Positions 48,493-57,147 of a stretch of 64,000 nt of DNA are shown here, in pieces. The first letter of the stretch is position 1. Each line of letters starts with the position of its first letter. Source of the stretch: Allomesorhizobium sp043769475 (GTDB taxonomy: Bacteria > Pseudomonadota > Alphaproteobacteria > Rhizobiales > Rhizobiaceae); the NCBI RefSeq assembly GCF_043769475.1, contig NZ_CP171729.1:4650001-4714000 (forward strand), read 5' to 3'. The position numbers and the translations under genes are program-made. The notes below the pieces were generated by a model that was not told the origin of the DNA, made no database searches, and saw only the letters and a program-made list of their open reading frames with translations.

Positions 48493-48927
48493 GATACAAG
48501 TCCGTAACGGCGAGGATTGTGAACGCTGCGCCGATCAACAGGCAGAGCGGCGAATAAAATGGACATCCAATTTTGCAAAGGGCTGTTCTGGCGTAAGCCG
48601 CCGCCAGGCGGGCGTAAAACCGGCAATGCCGCGCCCGGTAAATACGAAAGCCGCTCCGCCAGCAGCCAAAGCCGGCAGGGGACCGAGGCTCTCGAATTGC
48701 ACCAACCCGCCTTGCACCAGTGCAATCAGAGCAGCAGTGGCCAACGCAACCGCGACAGCGAAGCAGGCGGATGGTCGCGCCATTCTTGTCGCTCCCGGAA
48801 AACCGCCGACTGTGCGCGCGCAAGATATCGCGTCCGTGCCCGGCCAGACGCCGCCGAACCCCCAATAGGCGTGCAACGCCGCAAGCAGGAACATCGTGGC
48901 AGCCGATACCGACGCAAGAAGGTTCAT
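48482..48927 (-). pseudogene. DUF3995 membrane protein between ureF and ureG, with a one-base frameshift
   Basis: The first frame (MNLLASVSAATMFLLAALHAYWGFGG, three hydrophobic segments) runs to KLDVHF and then to a wrong-frame stop. The family's C-terminal segment (YSPLCLLIGAAFTILAVTDLYHDF) continues in the next frame. One T is missing from the four-T run (plus-strand A's 48556-48559). Restored, the protein has 148 residues. It overlaps ureF by 4 bp and ureG by 11 bp, so it is an integral part of the urease operon; function unknown. Confidence 0.8.
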
Positions 48928-49595
48928 GATCGGAACAGCCTCGAATATTGCGTTTCGTGTTTCATCGCCACGACATCGGACATGAACGTCGCCGAGCCGA
49001 GATCGTCGAGCGTCGACCCGGCCGCCCGGCTGGCGGTTTCAAGGACCAGCGGCTCGAGCGCGGCCACCGTCCGTGTGGCGCCGTCCTGGCCGGTGACTCC
49101 CAACCTGATCGCCGCCTGGACCAGGTTTGAGGAAAACGCCTGCAGCCAGGCAGCCAATGCGTCTTCGAGCAGGATTTCGTGGCCGCCGGAGACCGCGCCC
49201 ACCGCGACGCAATAGGGGCAGGATGTAGGCAGAACGAGCAACACCGGGTTCGGCCAGCCTGCGGCGGCCGCAAGGAATGCCGCGCCCTGCAGCATTGTCT
49301 CGGCATGACGCTCGGCCGAGCCGGCCAGCGCTTCCGCAAGTTCTGCCAAATCCGCAAGATCGCCGCCGTCGCGCGCCCGCCGCCAGGCCTCGGCAAAAAG
49401 CACGGCGTCATTCCAGCCGGACCCGATTTCGAGAAGCGCGGCCAGCCAAGCCTGCAATTCCGCCCTGTCGGAAACCAGCCCGTCATGGACCGCGCGCTCC
49501 AGCCCGTGGCTGTAGGCGAAGCCGCCGACCGGGAAGGCCGGCGAGAGCCAGGTCATCAAGCGCAGCAGCGCCGTTCCATTCCGCGGCTCAGTCAT
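48924..49595 (-). CDS. ureF: Urease accessory protein UreF
   Basis: A 223-residue helical protein. The conserved start LLRLMTWLSPAFPVGGFAYSHGLE is near residue 9 and the C-terminal MSDVVAMKHETQYSRLFRS is diagnostic. The ATG at 49595 overlaps the end of ureE by 8 bp. UreF works with UreD and UreG as a nickel-delivery complex. Confidence 0.94.
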   Translation of the reverse strand: MTEPRNGTALLRLMTWLSPAFPVGGFAYSHGLERAVHDGLVSDRAELQAWLAALLEIGSGWNDAVLFAEAWRRARDGGDLADLAELAEALAGSAERHAETMLQGAAFLAAAAGWPNPVLLVLPTSCPYCVAVGAVSGGHEILLEDALAAWLQAFSSNLVQAAIRLGVTGQDGATRTVAALEPLVLETASRAAGSTLDDLGSATFMSDVVAMKHETQYSRLFRS

Positions 49596-50115
49596 GCGGA
49601 TGCGCATGTGAATGGCGATCGGAGGCCGGATCTGCATGGCCGTGGTCATGATGGCCGTGACCGTGGCTCCCGCCCGAGTACGCGCCGCGCACGGGCGTGA
49701 AGATCTCGACCGTATCGGTGACGGTTGCGCCAAGCCCTTCGAGCATGGTCCTGATGACCGGGTCCGGCAGGATCAGGATGCGGCGCTCCTCGATCTGCGC
49801 GGCGAGATGGCGGTTGCCGATGTGCCAGGCGAGTTCGGCGAGTTGCACCGGGCCGGCGGCGCGGATGTCGTAGAGTTCCTCCTCCGCGGCGATGATCTCG
49901 ACATGGCGGCCGTCGTCGAGGACCAGCACATCCTGGTGGTCGAGGACCGCCGCCTCTGGCAGATCGACCAGCACCTTGCCGCCGTGGACCAGTTCAATGG
50001 CCTTGCGGCGAAGGTGGCGCTGCTCGCTGGTAAGCACCGCGAGATCGAACGGTAGCGGCCGGTTTTGATCGCCGAGGATGACGGCGGCGCGGATGAACGA
50101 AGCGGCACGTTGCAT
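49588..50115 (-). CDS. ureE: Urease accessory nickel chaperone UreE
   Basis: A 175-residue protein with the UreE N-terminal domain and the middle motif LAWHIGNRHLAAQIEERRILI. The C-terminus (from about residue 148) is His-rich: repeated HGH, HHDHGH and HSHAHPH, a nickel store. Its start overlaps the stop of the GST gene by one base (TGATG). Confidence 0.94.
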   Translation of the reverse strand: MQRAASFIRAAVILGDQNRPLPFDLAVLTSEQRHLRRKAIELVHGGKVLVDLPEAAVLDHQDVLVLDDGRHVEIIAAEEELYDIRAAGPVQLAELAWHIGNRHLAAQIEERRILILPDPVIRTMLEGLGATVTDTVEIFTPVRGAYSGGSHGHGHHDHGHADPASDRHSHAHPHD

Positions 50116-50717
50116 CAGAAGGATCCGCCATTGGCCTGCGAGCGCGCCCGAGCGGGGCGCGAAAGAACGCGGTCGAGATATGCGTTGACCGCATCCGATT
50201 CGATCCTGAACCTGCCGCCGCGCGCCCAGGCGCCGATGTCGCCCAGAAGCACGTCGACCGCGCTGAAGCGATCGCCCAAGGCGAACTTGCGGTCGCCGAG
50301 ACGACGTTCCAGCACCCTCACCTCGGAGGCGAAGTCATGGGCCGCCGCCGGGCCGACGTCGACGCGCAGTTCCGGCGGCAGGATGAAACGATGGCGCAGC
50401 TTGTTCCACAGCGGCGCCTCGAACTCCGACTGCGCGAAATGCATCCACGAATCCATTTCCGCGCGGCCGGCGAGGCCGGGGCTGGCGCCCATGCCCTTTT
50501 CGGCGTGCTTGTCGGCGAGATAGACGCAGATCGCGGCGGAGTCCGTCACCTGCAGGCCGCCGTCAATCAGGATCGGCACCTTGCCGGACGGGTTCAGCGC
50601 ATAGGCTTCGGGCGAGCGCCGCTCAACCTCGACGAATTCGTAAGGCTGTTCGAGTTCGTCCAGCATCCAGAGGACACGGGAGACGCGCGAACCGCGGGAG
50701 CCGACGGCCTGGTACAT
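50115..50717 (-). CDS. Glutathione S-transferase-like protein inside the urease locus
   Basis: A 200-residue protein with the thioredoxin-fold N-terminal half (SRVSRVLWMLDELEQPYEFVEV, the cis-Pro motif GKVPILIDGG, the glutathione contact TDSAAICVYLADK) and an all-helical C-terminal half. The ATG at 50717 was preferred to a TTG 15 nt upstream. It lies between the DUF29 gene and ureE with tight spacing, so it is co-transcribed with urease genes; it is not a known urease component. Confidence 0.85.
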   Translation of the reverse strand: MYQAVGSRGSRVSRVLWMLDELEQPYEFVEVERRSPEAYALNPSGKVPILIDGGLQVTDSAAICVYLADKHAEKGMGASPGLAGRAEMDSWMHFAQSEFEAPLWNKLRHRFILPPELRVDVGPAAAHDFASEVRVLERRLGDRKFALGDRFSAVDVLLGDIGAWARGGRFRIESDAVNAYLDRVLSRPARARSQANGGSF

Positions 50718-50724
50718 GGGCGTC

Positions 50725-51225
50725 TCAAGCAAGATCGGATTGCCCGCCGGCTGAACCTACAGCTTGGGGATAAAAGTCCAGGTCGAGAATATCATCGATA
50801 TCGTAGGGACAGTTCTCGGGAAAGACGCGTGCAGGCAGACCCGTTTCGCCTGCCGCATCGCTACGGGCGTATTCATATTCCTCGGCCAAAACCTGCATTG
50901 GATATGATCTGAGGCTTGGACTTTCCTTGATCAACTTTCGAATCCGCCTGCGCTGTTCCACGACGGTCGACCTCCAGCCCTCCTTTACCTGCTTCGCCTG
51001 GAACTGCAGTTTCAGCAGATGAACCAGCAGCACTTTTAATCTGCTTTCGATCTCCCTCTTGTCACTCCGCCCCAAGCTCTCGATCTCCTCGGCAAGATTC
51101 TCACGATCGAGATCGGACAGCCGACCTTCGCGCAGTAGCGCGCCCTGTTCGGCGCACCACTGGGCGTAGTCGGCCTCGTAGGGCGTCAAATGGGAATGTC
51201 TAAAAATCCTGTTCATATGGAACAT
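50725..51225 (-). CDS. DUF29-family protein
   Basis: A 166-residue protein matching DUF29: YEADYAQWCAEQGALLREGR, NLAEEIESLGRSDKREIESRL and the WRSTVVEQRRRIRKLI segment. A GGGAG site precedes the ATG at 51225. DUF29 proteins are scattered in cyanobacteria and Rhizobiales, function unknown. Here it sits 118 bp after ureC and 7 bp before the GST gene. Confidence 0.8.
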   Translation of the reverse strand: MFHMNRIFRHSHLTPYEADYAQWCAEQGALLREGRLSDLDRENLAEEIESLGRSDKREIESRLKVLLVHLLKLQFQAKQVKEGWRSTVVEQRRRIRKLIKESPSLRSYPMQVLAEEYEYARSDAAGETGLPARVFPENCPYDIDDILDLDFYPQAVGSAGGQSDLA

Positions 51226-51343
51226 ATTGCTCCCTTCGAACAAAAAGTCCAAGTGATGGCGAGAATGCAGCCGGCCCGCCGCCCGGTTGCTAGAAATCCA
51301 AGTGCACCCACATTTGACGAACCGTGCACGGTTATGAAGACCA

Positions 51344-53053
51344 TCAAAACAGAAAATACCGCTGCGCCATCGGCAGCACGGTCGCCGGCGCGCAGGTCAG
51401 AAGCTCGCCGTCGGCGCGGACCTCATAGGTTTCCGGGTCGACTTCGATATGCGGCGTCGCGTCATTGAGCACCATGGAGCGCTTGCCGATGCCGCCGCGC
51501 GTGTTTTCCACCGCGACCATCTCCTTATCGACGCCGAGCCTCCCCCGCAGGCCGCCTTCCAGCGCAGCCTTAGATACGAAGGTGACCGACGAATTGGTCA
51601 TGGCTTTGCCGTAGGCGCCGAACATTGGCCGGTAGTGAACCGGCTGCGGCGTTGGGATCGAGGCGTTGGGATCTCCCATCGGAGCGGCAGCGATCATGCC
51701 GCCTATGATGACCATGTCAGGCTTGACGCCGAAGAAGGCGGGATTCCACAGTACGAGGTCTGCGCGCTTGCCGATCTCGATCGAGCCGATCTCCCGCGAT
51801 AGGCCGTGGGCGATGGCCGGGTTGATGGTGTATTTGGCGATGTAGCGGCGGACGCGGAAATTGTCGTTGTCGCCGGTTTCCTCGGGCAGGCGTCCGCGCT
51901 GCCGCTTCATCTTGTCTGCGGTCTGCCAGGTGCGGATCGCCACCTCGCCGACCCGGCCCATGGCCTGGCTGTCCGACGAGATGATCGAGAAGGCGCCGAT
52001 GTCGTGCAGGATGTCTTCCGCCGCGATCGTCTCCTTGCGGATGCGGCTTTCGGCGAAGGCGATGTCTTCCGGGATCGACGGCGACAAATGATGGCAGACC
52101 ATCAGCATGTCGAGATGTTCGGCGATGGTGTTTTGCGTGTAGGGCCGCGTCGGATTGGTCGAGGACGGTATGACGTTCTCAAGGCCGCAGACCTTGATGA
52201 TGTCCGGCGCATGGCCGCCCCCTGCGCCTTCGGTGTGGAAGGCGTGAATGGTGCGGCCCTTGATCGCCGCAACCGTGCTCTCGACGAAGCCGGATTCGTT
52301 CAGCGTGTCGGTGTGGATCATCACCTGCACGTCGTACTCGTCGGCGACGGAGAGGCAGCAGTCTATTGCCGCGGGCGTGGTGCCCCAATCCTCGTGCAGC
52401 TTGAGCGAGCAGGCGCCGCCCAGCACCATTTCCTCGAGCGCTGCCGGCAGCGACGCATTGCCCTTGCCCGACAGGCCGATATTCATCGGGAAGGCATCGA
52501 ATGACTGGATCATGCGCGCGATATGCCACGGCCCCGGCGTGCAGGTGGTGGCGAGCGTGCCGTGCGCCGGGCCGGTACCGCCGCCGAGCATGGTGGTGAT
52601 GCCCGACATCAGCGCCTCCTCGATCTGCTGCGGGCAGATGAAATGGATATGCGCGTCGAAGCCGCCGGCCGTCAGGATGCGGCCTTCGCCGCCGATGATC
52701 TCGGTGCCCGGCCCAATAACGATGGTGACGCCGGCCTGCGTGTCGGGATTGCCGGCCTTGCCGATCGCGGCGATGCGCCCATCCCGCAGCCCGATATCGG
52801 CCTTGAAGATGCCGGCGGCGTCAACCACAAGGGCGTTGGTGATAACCGTGTCGACCGCGCCCTGCGCGCGGGAGACCTGGCTCTGGCCCATGCCGTCGCG
52901 GATGACCTTGCCGCCGCCGAATTTCACCTCCTCGCCGTAGACGGTGAAGTCGCGCTCGACCTCGACGAAAAGCTCGGTATCAGCGAGCCTGATCTTGTCG
53001 CCCGTGGTCGGGCCGAACATCTGGGCATAGGCGGCGCGGGAAATGCGGGCCAT
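51344..53053 (-). CDS. ureC: Urease alpha subunit
   Basis: A 569-residue catalytic subunit that hydrolyses urea to ammonia and carbamate. Nickel and active-site residues are all present: H135 and H137 (FDAHIHFICPQQ), the carbamylated K218 (SLKLHEDWG), H247 (MIHTDT), H273 (AFHTEGAGGGH), flap H321/H322 with C320, and D361 (ISSDSQAMG). The ATG at 53053 (MARISRAAYAQMFGP) matches the usual start; the upstream in-frame part is not protein-like. Separated from ureB by two genes on the opposite strand. Confidence 0.96.
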   Translation of the reverse strand: MARISRAAYAQMFGPTTGDKIRLADTELFVEVERDFTVYGEEVKFGGGKVIRDGMGQSQVSRAQGAVDTVITNALVVDAAGIFKADIGLRDGRIAAIGKAGNPDTQAGVTIVIGPGTEIIGGEGRILTAGGFDAHIHFICPQQIEEALMSGITTMLGGGTGPAHGTLATTCTPGPWHIARMIQSFDAFPMNIGLSGKGNASLPAALEEMVLGGACSLKLHEDWGTTPAAIDCCLSVADEYDVQVMIHTDTLNESGFVESTVAAIKGRTIHAFHTEGAGGGHAPDIIKVCGLENVIPSSTNPTRPYTQNTIAEHLDMLMVCHHLSPSIPEDIAFAESRIRKETIAAEDILHDIGAFSIISSDSQAMGRVGEVAIRTWQTADKMKRQRGRLPEETGDNDNFRVRRYIAKYTINPAIAHGLSREIGSIEIGKRADLVLWNPAFFGVKPDMVIIGGMIAAAPMGDPNASIPTPQPVHYRPMFGAYGKAMTNSSVTFVSKAALEGGLRGRLGVDKEMVAVENTRGGIGKRSMVLNDATPHIEVDPETYEVRADGELLTCAPATVLPMAQRYFLF

Positions 53054-53232
53054 CAGGAACACCTCTCGAACAGGGGCCGGCCGAGCGCCGGCGACCGCGC
53101 CGCGCTCCACATTTCCGACACGAAATAACCACGGAACCACCCGATGGGCGGCAGCTTCTGACCCCATTCGGCGTGTGGGGTGGCGACGATGCCCCAAGAT
53201 GATCGCCTGCAAATCGATAGAAGGATAAATCC

Positions 53233-53607
53233 ATGCGCATGATCACGATTCTGGCAGCGGGCGCCACGCTCGCTTTCGCGGTGGCGGCCAACGCGCAGCA
53301 AGCGCCGGCTACCCAACCTCCGGCCCAGGCTCCGGCGACCGCGCCCGAAGCTCCTGCCGCCGCCCCGACGATCCGCAGCGTCAACGTCGTCGACATGACC
53401 GAACTGCCCGAGGCCACGCAGAAGCAGGTCAACGACGTGGTGGCGCAGCGCGGCGACGCCGACCTTCAGCAACTGCGCAGCACGATCGACGCCAATCCGG
53501 AGATCAAGGCGGCGCTGGAGGCCAAGGGCGTGACCTCGGCGCAGGTCATCGCCGCCAGCATGAGCCCCGAGGGCGCGCTGACGCTGGTCACCAAAAAGTC
53601 CGGCTGA
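53233..53607 (+). CDS. Small exported protein encoded between ureB and ureC on the opposite strand
   Basis: A 124-residue protein. A Sec leader (MRMITILAAGATLAFAVAANA, cleavage after ANAQ) is followed by a Pro/Ala-rich linker (repeats of APATQPPAQ type, residues 22-45) and a globular end with NVVDMTELPEATQKQVNDVV and a helix-rich tail. No family recognised. It is divergent from ureC (179 bp) and followed by a second secreted protein gene. Confidence 0.7.
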   Translation: MRMITILAAGATLAFAVAANAQQAPATQPPAQAPATAPEAPAAAPTIRSVNVVDMTELPEATQKQVNDVVAQRGDADLQQLRSTIDANPEIKAALEAKGVTSAQVIAASMSPEGALTLVTKKSG

Positions 53608-53790
53608 CGGCTTGAGCGGGGCATGGCCGGCCACCCACCCGACCGTGCCCTGCCAGCCGGCGCCGATCTCGACCGCGAGTCCGGCGTCGGCGCACTGCGC
53701 CTGACAAACGGCCGCAGGGCGGGAACCTCGGCAGGGGAACCGCCGTTGTGTTTCTTTGGCCGGCCGGCAGGCAGGCGCCGCAGCAACCCC

Positions 53791-54297
53791 ATGGAACGAA
53801 TGATGACGATCACCATGACGCCCGACAGCAAATGGCTGCATGCCGCCGCGGCCGCGGCTTTCCTGGCGGCATCCGCGCCGCAGACGGCGCTGATGGCGCA
53901 GGGGCTGGAAAGCCCCGAGGCGATCGACACGATCATCGGCACGGAGGTCGAGGAAGAGGAATCGCGGGCGACGGCCGATGTCGCCAAGGTCGTAGCGGCC
54001 ATCGAAAAGACGCCCGAAAGCATCGCCACCATCCGCAAGACTTCCAAACTCGACAAGGTCGATATCGTGTTCCTGTCGGACGCCGCCGTGACTGAGGGCG
54101 GGCCGCCGCCGGAAATCGAAGCCAAGATCAAGGAGCACGAGGAAGAGATCGCCGAACTCCGGCAGGAACTCGAGGGCAACGCCATGCTCTATCACGCGAT
54201 CGATTCGCGGCAGATCCTGCTTCGCGACGTGCTCGCCGTCGAATTCAACGACGCCAACGGCGTCGTCATCTACGCCGCCGCCAAGCCGGCGAACTGA
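53791..54297 (+). CDS. Small exported protein with a C-terminal coiled coil, between ureB and ureC
   Basis: A 168-residue protein. Its N-terminus (MERMMTITMTPDSK, then an Ala-rich hydrophobic stretch ending QTALMAQ) is leader-like; alternative starts exist at 53800, 53803 and 53815. A charged coiled-coil (EIEAKIKEHEEEIAELRQEL) lies at about residues 108-128. No family recognised. It ends 26 bp from the end of ureB, with which it is convergent. Confidence 0.65.
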   Translation: MERMMTITMTPDSKWLHAAAAAAFLAASAPQTALMAQGLESPEAIDTIIGTEVEEEESRATADVAKVVAAIEKTPESIATIRKTSKLDKVDIVFLSDAAVTEGGPPPEIEAKIKEHEEEIAELRQELEGNAMLYHAIDSRQILLRDVLAVEFNDANGVVIYAAAKPAN

Positions 54298-54323
54298 GGC
54301 TCGCGCTGCCGCCCCCAGCATAA

Positions 54324-54629
54324 TTACAGCTTTCCCATGATCTTCTGCTGAAAGCCGTAGACCTCGCGCTTGCCGCCGAGCGGCACCAGGGTCACGTCGC
54401 GCTCCTGTCCCGGCTCGAAGCGCACGGCGGTTCCGGCCGCGATGTCGAGCCGCATGCCGCGGGCCGCTTCCCGGTCGAATTTCAGCGCGTCGTTGGTTTC
54501 GAAGAAATGGTAATGACTGCCGACCTGAACCGGACGATCGCCGGTGTTGGCGACTTTTAGCGTCACCTTCGGCAGGCCCTCGTTCAGTTCGATCGCGCCT
54601 TCAGCCGTGATGATTTCGCCCGGGATCAT
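54324..54629 (-). CDS. ureB: Urease beta subunit
   Basis: A 101-residue subunit starting MIPGEIITAEGAIELNEG, with GDRPVQVGSHYHFFETNDAL and a C-terminal GFQQKIMGKL. Normal length. It follows ureJ by 9 bp on the minus strand and is separated from ureC by 1.27 kb that hold two plus-strand genes. Confidence 0.95.
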   Translation of the reverse strand: MIPGEIITAEGAIELNEGLPKVTLKVANTGDRPVQVGSHYHFFETNDALKFDREAARGMRLDIAAGTAVRFEPGQERDVTLVPLGGKREVYGFQQKIMGKL

Positions 54630-54638
54630 CGCGCGCCC

Positions 54639-55217
54639 TCAGCCGGCGATCGCGAGCCACAGGCCGCCGGCTGCCGCCGCGCCGCCCGCTATTCGCGCAG
54701 CAAGCCGGCCGGCTTCGCCTCCGAACAGGCGCTCCATACCAATGCCGGTCGCGTGCAGCAACGCAGTGGCCAGGGCAAAGCCGACGCCGAACGCCATTGC
54801 GCCCGCCGAGCCAAGCTCGCCGCCATGGGCGTGGCCGTGGAAGAAGGCGAAGAAGCCGACCAGAACCATCGCCATGGCTGCCGGAACGTTGAGCGCCGTC
54901 GCCGCGAGGAGGCCGACGACCACGACCGAGGCGAGGACCACCGGCTCCACGAATGACAGCGGCGCGCCCAGAAGGGCTGCGCCGAAGCCCAAAGCCATCG
55001 CGCCGACGAAGCCCAGCGGCACTAGCCAAAGCGCGCGGCCGCCGAGCAGCGCCGCCCACAGGCCGACCGCCACCATCGCCAGCACATGGTCCGGTCCGAA
55101 CAGCGGGTGCGACAGGCCGGCCATCAGAGAGCCGTGGTCGGCGGGGTCGAGATGCGCGAGCGCCGGCGTGGCGGTGGCGGCGAGAGCTATGATGGTCCAG
55201 ACCGATTTCTTGAGCAC
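54639..55217 (-). CDS. ureJ: HupE/UreJ-family membrane protein
   Basis: A 192-residue protein with a leader (ALAHLDPADHG follows the first segment) and six or seven hydrophobic segments. The family hallmark HPLFGPDHVLAMVAVGLWAA carries conserved His and Asp likely to bind nickel, as does FFHGHAHGGEL near residue 130. It probably takes part in nickel supply for urease. Confidence 0.9.
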   Translation of the reverse strand: MLKKSVWTIIALAATATPALAHLDPADHGSLMAGLSHPLFGPDHVLAMVAVGLWAALLGGRALWLVPLGFVGAMALGFGAALLGAPLSFVEPVVLASVVVVGLLAATALNVPAAMAMVLVGFFAFFHGHAHGGELGSAGAMAFGVGFALATALLHATGIGMERLFGGEAGRLAARIAGGAAAAGGLWLAIAG

Positions 55218-55260
55218 TCTTGATGTCCTCCTGGGGATTTTTTTCGTGACCGCCGGCTCG

Positions 55261-55518
55261 TCACGCGACCCTGCTGGCCGGGCCGCAGCCTCCGGCCTTC
55301 AGGACGCGCTTGGCCGAAGCCGGGTATTTTTGGAGCATCGCCGCCGGGCGCACCGGCCGGCGCGTGAAATCGCCGCCGCAATTGGGGCAGATGCCGCCCA
55401 GCACGCCTTCGGCGCAGGCGGCGCAGAAAGTGCACTCGAAGGTGCAGATCATCGCATCCGTCGCATCGGGCGCGAGATCCTTGTCGCAGCATTCGCAGTT
55501 CGGGCGGAGTTCTAGCAT
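55261..55518 (-). CDS. DUF1272 zinc-ribbon-like small protein
   Basis: An 85-residue protein starting MLELRPNCECCDKDL, with further Cys pairs in CTFECTFCAACAE and GICPNCGGDF; nine or more Cys can form metal-binding knuckles. This matches DUF1272, often found in urease and other loci. It lies between ureA and ureJ, so it may bind nickel or zinc there; role unknown. Confidence 0.85.
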   Translation of the reverse strand: MLELRPNCECCDKDLAPDATDAMICTFECTFCAACAEGVLGGICPNCGGDFTRRPVRPAAMLQKYPASAKRVLKAGGCGPASRVA

Positions 55519-55528
55519 GTGCGATCCC

Positions 55529-55831
55529 TCACCTTATCGGTTCGTGCACGGTGACCAGCTTGGTACCGTCCGGGAACGTCGCCTCGACCTGCACGTCGTG
55601 GATCATCTCGGCGATGCCTTCCATGACATCCGCCCTGGTAACGACATGCGCGCCGGCTTCCATGAGTTCGGCCACGCTGCGCCCGTCGCGTGCGCCCTCG
55701 ACAACGAAATCCGTGATCAGCGCTATGGCTTCCGGATGGTTGAGCTTGACGCCGCGTTCGAGCCGCTTGCGCGCGACGATCGCGGCCATGGCCACAAGCA
55801 GCTTGTCCTTTTCACGGGGCGTCAGGTTCAT
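55529..55831 (-). CDS. ureA: Urease gamma subunit
   Basis: A 100-residue subunit of normal length: MNLTPREKDKLLVAMAAIVA, KLNHPEAIALITDFVVEGARDG and the terminal VEATFPDGTKLVTVHEPI. Sits 15 bp after ureD and 10 bp before the DUF1272 gene. Confidence 0.96.
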   Translation of the reverse strand: MNLTPREKDKLLVAMAAIVARKRLERGVKLNHPEAIALITDFVVEGARDGRSVAELMEAGAHVVTRADVMEGIAEMIHDVQVEATFPDGTKLVTVHEPIR

Positions 55832-55846
55832 GCGTTCGCCAAATTC

Positions 55847-56692
55847 CTAAAGTGACCAAGTTTTGGGCAGTCCTGCCTGCCCGTTGAGCATTTCCACAAG
55901 CGGCGTCAGCCGCTTGCGGAGCGCATAGCCGTCGTCATCGTAGAGCCTCGCAAGAAGCTTGCCAGATTTTTCGACCGTCCAGGCGCTGACGCCGCCTTTC
56001 TCGCCGACGATTTCGCGGACGGCTTCGATCCGGCCGGCGGCCTCGGGCGAAATGAGCAGCACGGTGGCGATCGCTATCGCCCCGCCGCTTACCGCCCGCC
56101 GGTTCAGGCCGTCGGCAATCTCGGGCCCGACGGCGAAGTCTTCGGCATGGACCAGCCGGCCGTCGCATGCGACGCGCCAGCGGTCGCGGAACTCGCCTCG
56201 CACTACGCGTTCGCCCATGGCGAGGCGGCCGAAAACCGTCGCTTCGACGAGAAGCGCCTCGGCGTCCGCGGCCAGGTCGACATCGAGGCGGCGCGAGAAG
56301 GCAGCGCGGTCGAAGACGATGGTTTCCTGCGGCAGCCAGGCGATGCGCCCGCCGCCGGCGACCGATATTCTCGCCGAAAGCTCGGCCCGGCCGGAAAGGG
56401 CGCGATAGACCTTCTCGGACGCCTGCGTAGTGACCGTACAGGAGGCGTCCTGGCCGACATCGACCTCCCAGGAAATGCGGTCGCCGCCGGTCAGCCCGCC
56501 CGCGGTGTTGATGAGCACCGCCTCCAGTCCCTCACCCGGCGTGGACGGCATGCGGATCTTCGCTGCGCCGTCCTGGTATAGCCGCGCCAGGCGGGTCCGG
56601 CCGTTAAGCCGGCTCACGGAAAGCCGGCCCGTGGCAGCCACCCGTTCAAGGGAAATATCGCCCGGATGCTTTGCTTTCAGCGGCATTTGCAA
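55847..56692 (-). CDS. ureD: Urease accessory protein UreD
   Basis: A 281-residue protein with the UreD patterns LINTAGGLTGGDRISWEVDV, TTQASEKVYRA and WLPQETIVFDRA. It binds apo-urease with UreF and UreG for nickel insertion. It is the first gene of the minus-strand urease locus and divergent from the NodF-like acyl carrier gene, with 199 bp in between. Confidence 0.94.
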   Translation of the reverse strand: MQMPLKAKHPGDISLERVAATGRLSVSRLNGRTRLARLYQDGAAKIRMPSTPGEGLEAVLINTAGGLTGGDRISWEVDVGQDASCTVTTQASEKVYRALSGRAELSARISVAGGGRIAWLPQETIVFDRAAFSRRLDVDLAADAEALLVEATVFGRLAMGERVVRGEFRDRWRVACDGRLVHAEDFAVGPEIADGLNRRAVSGGAIAIATVLLISPEAAGRIEAVREIVGEKGGVSAWTVEKSGKLLARLYDDDGYALRKRLTPLVEMLNGQAGLPKTWSL

Positions 56693-56891
56693 CTTCCTCG
56701 TCCAAGCTTCAGGCGTTCGCGCAGCGTTGTCGAGATATCGCTTGTTGCTTCGATGCCATTCGGTTTCTATAGAGAGAGCAGGTTACGTGCCATCCTTCTT
56801 GTGGCGTGTGAAAAAGCCGGAAGCCGGACCATTCAGGCATAAAAGACGATCCGGCATCGGCAGGGGAAACGCAGAATCTTGGAAAGGCGCA

Positions 56892-57146
56892 ATGGCTGAC
56901 CATCTCGCTCAGGAGATCATCGACAAGATCAAGGCGCACGCCGAACCGGACGGCGGGGAAATAACGCTCAAGACGGAACTGACGGAACTCGGCATACACT
57001 CGCTCGAACTGACCGAGATCATCTTCGATCTTGAAGAAGCCTACGGCATCGAGATCGAGATGAACACGGTGGAAGCCTGGAGCACCCTTAAGAATGTCGG
57101 CGACATGGTCGAGGCCGTGCGCGGCCTGATCGCAAAACAAGCCTGA
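56892..57146 (+). CDS. NodF-like specialised acyl carrier protein
   Basis: An 84-residue acyl carrier protein. The second half (GIEIEMNTVEAWSTLKNVG, then VEAVRGLIAKQ) resembles rhizobial NodF far more than housekeeping AcpP. The phosphopantetheine site is LGIHSLEL: S37 is present, but the nearly invariant Asp before it is replaced by H36. A GGAAAGG site precedes the ATG at 56892. It is one base upstream of a NodE-like ketosynthase gene, as in nodFE. It probably carries a dedicated fatty acyl chain; no symbiosis gene or nod box is visible nearby. Confidence 0.85.
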   Translation: MADHLAQEIIDKIKAHAEPDGGEITLKTELTELGIHSLELTEIIFDLEEAYGIEIEMNTVEAWSTLKNVGDMVEAVRGLIAKQA

Positions 57147-57147
57147 C

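Noticed and set aside
56693..56891. Nod box upstream of the NodF-like gene
   Set aside because: The region was read against the nod-box consensus (ATCCA...GATG...ATCGAAACAATC...) and no convincing match was found.
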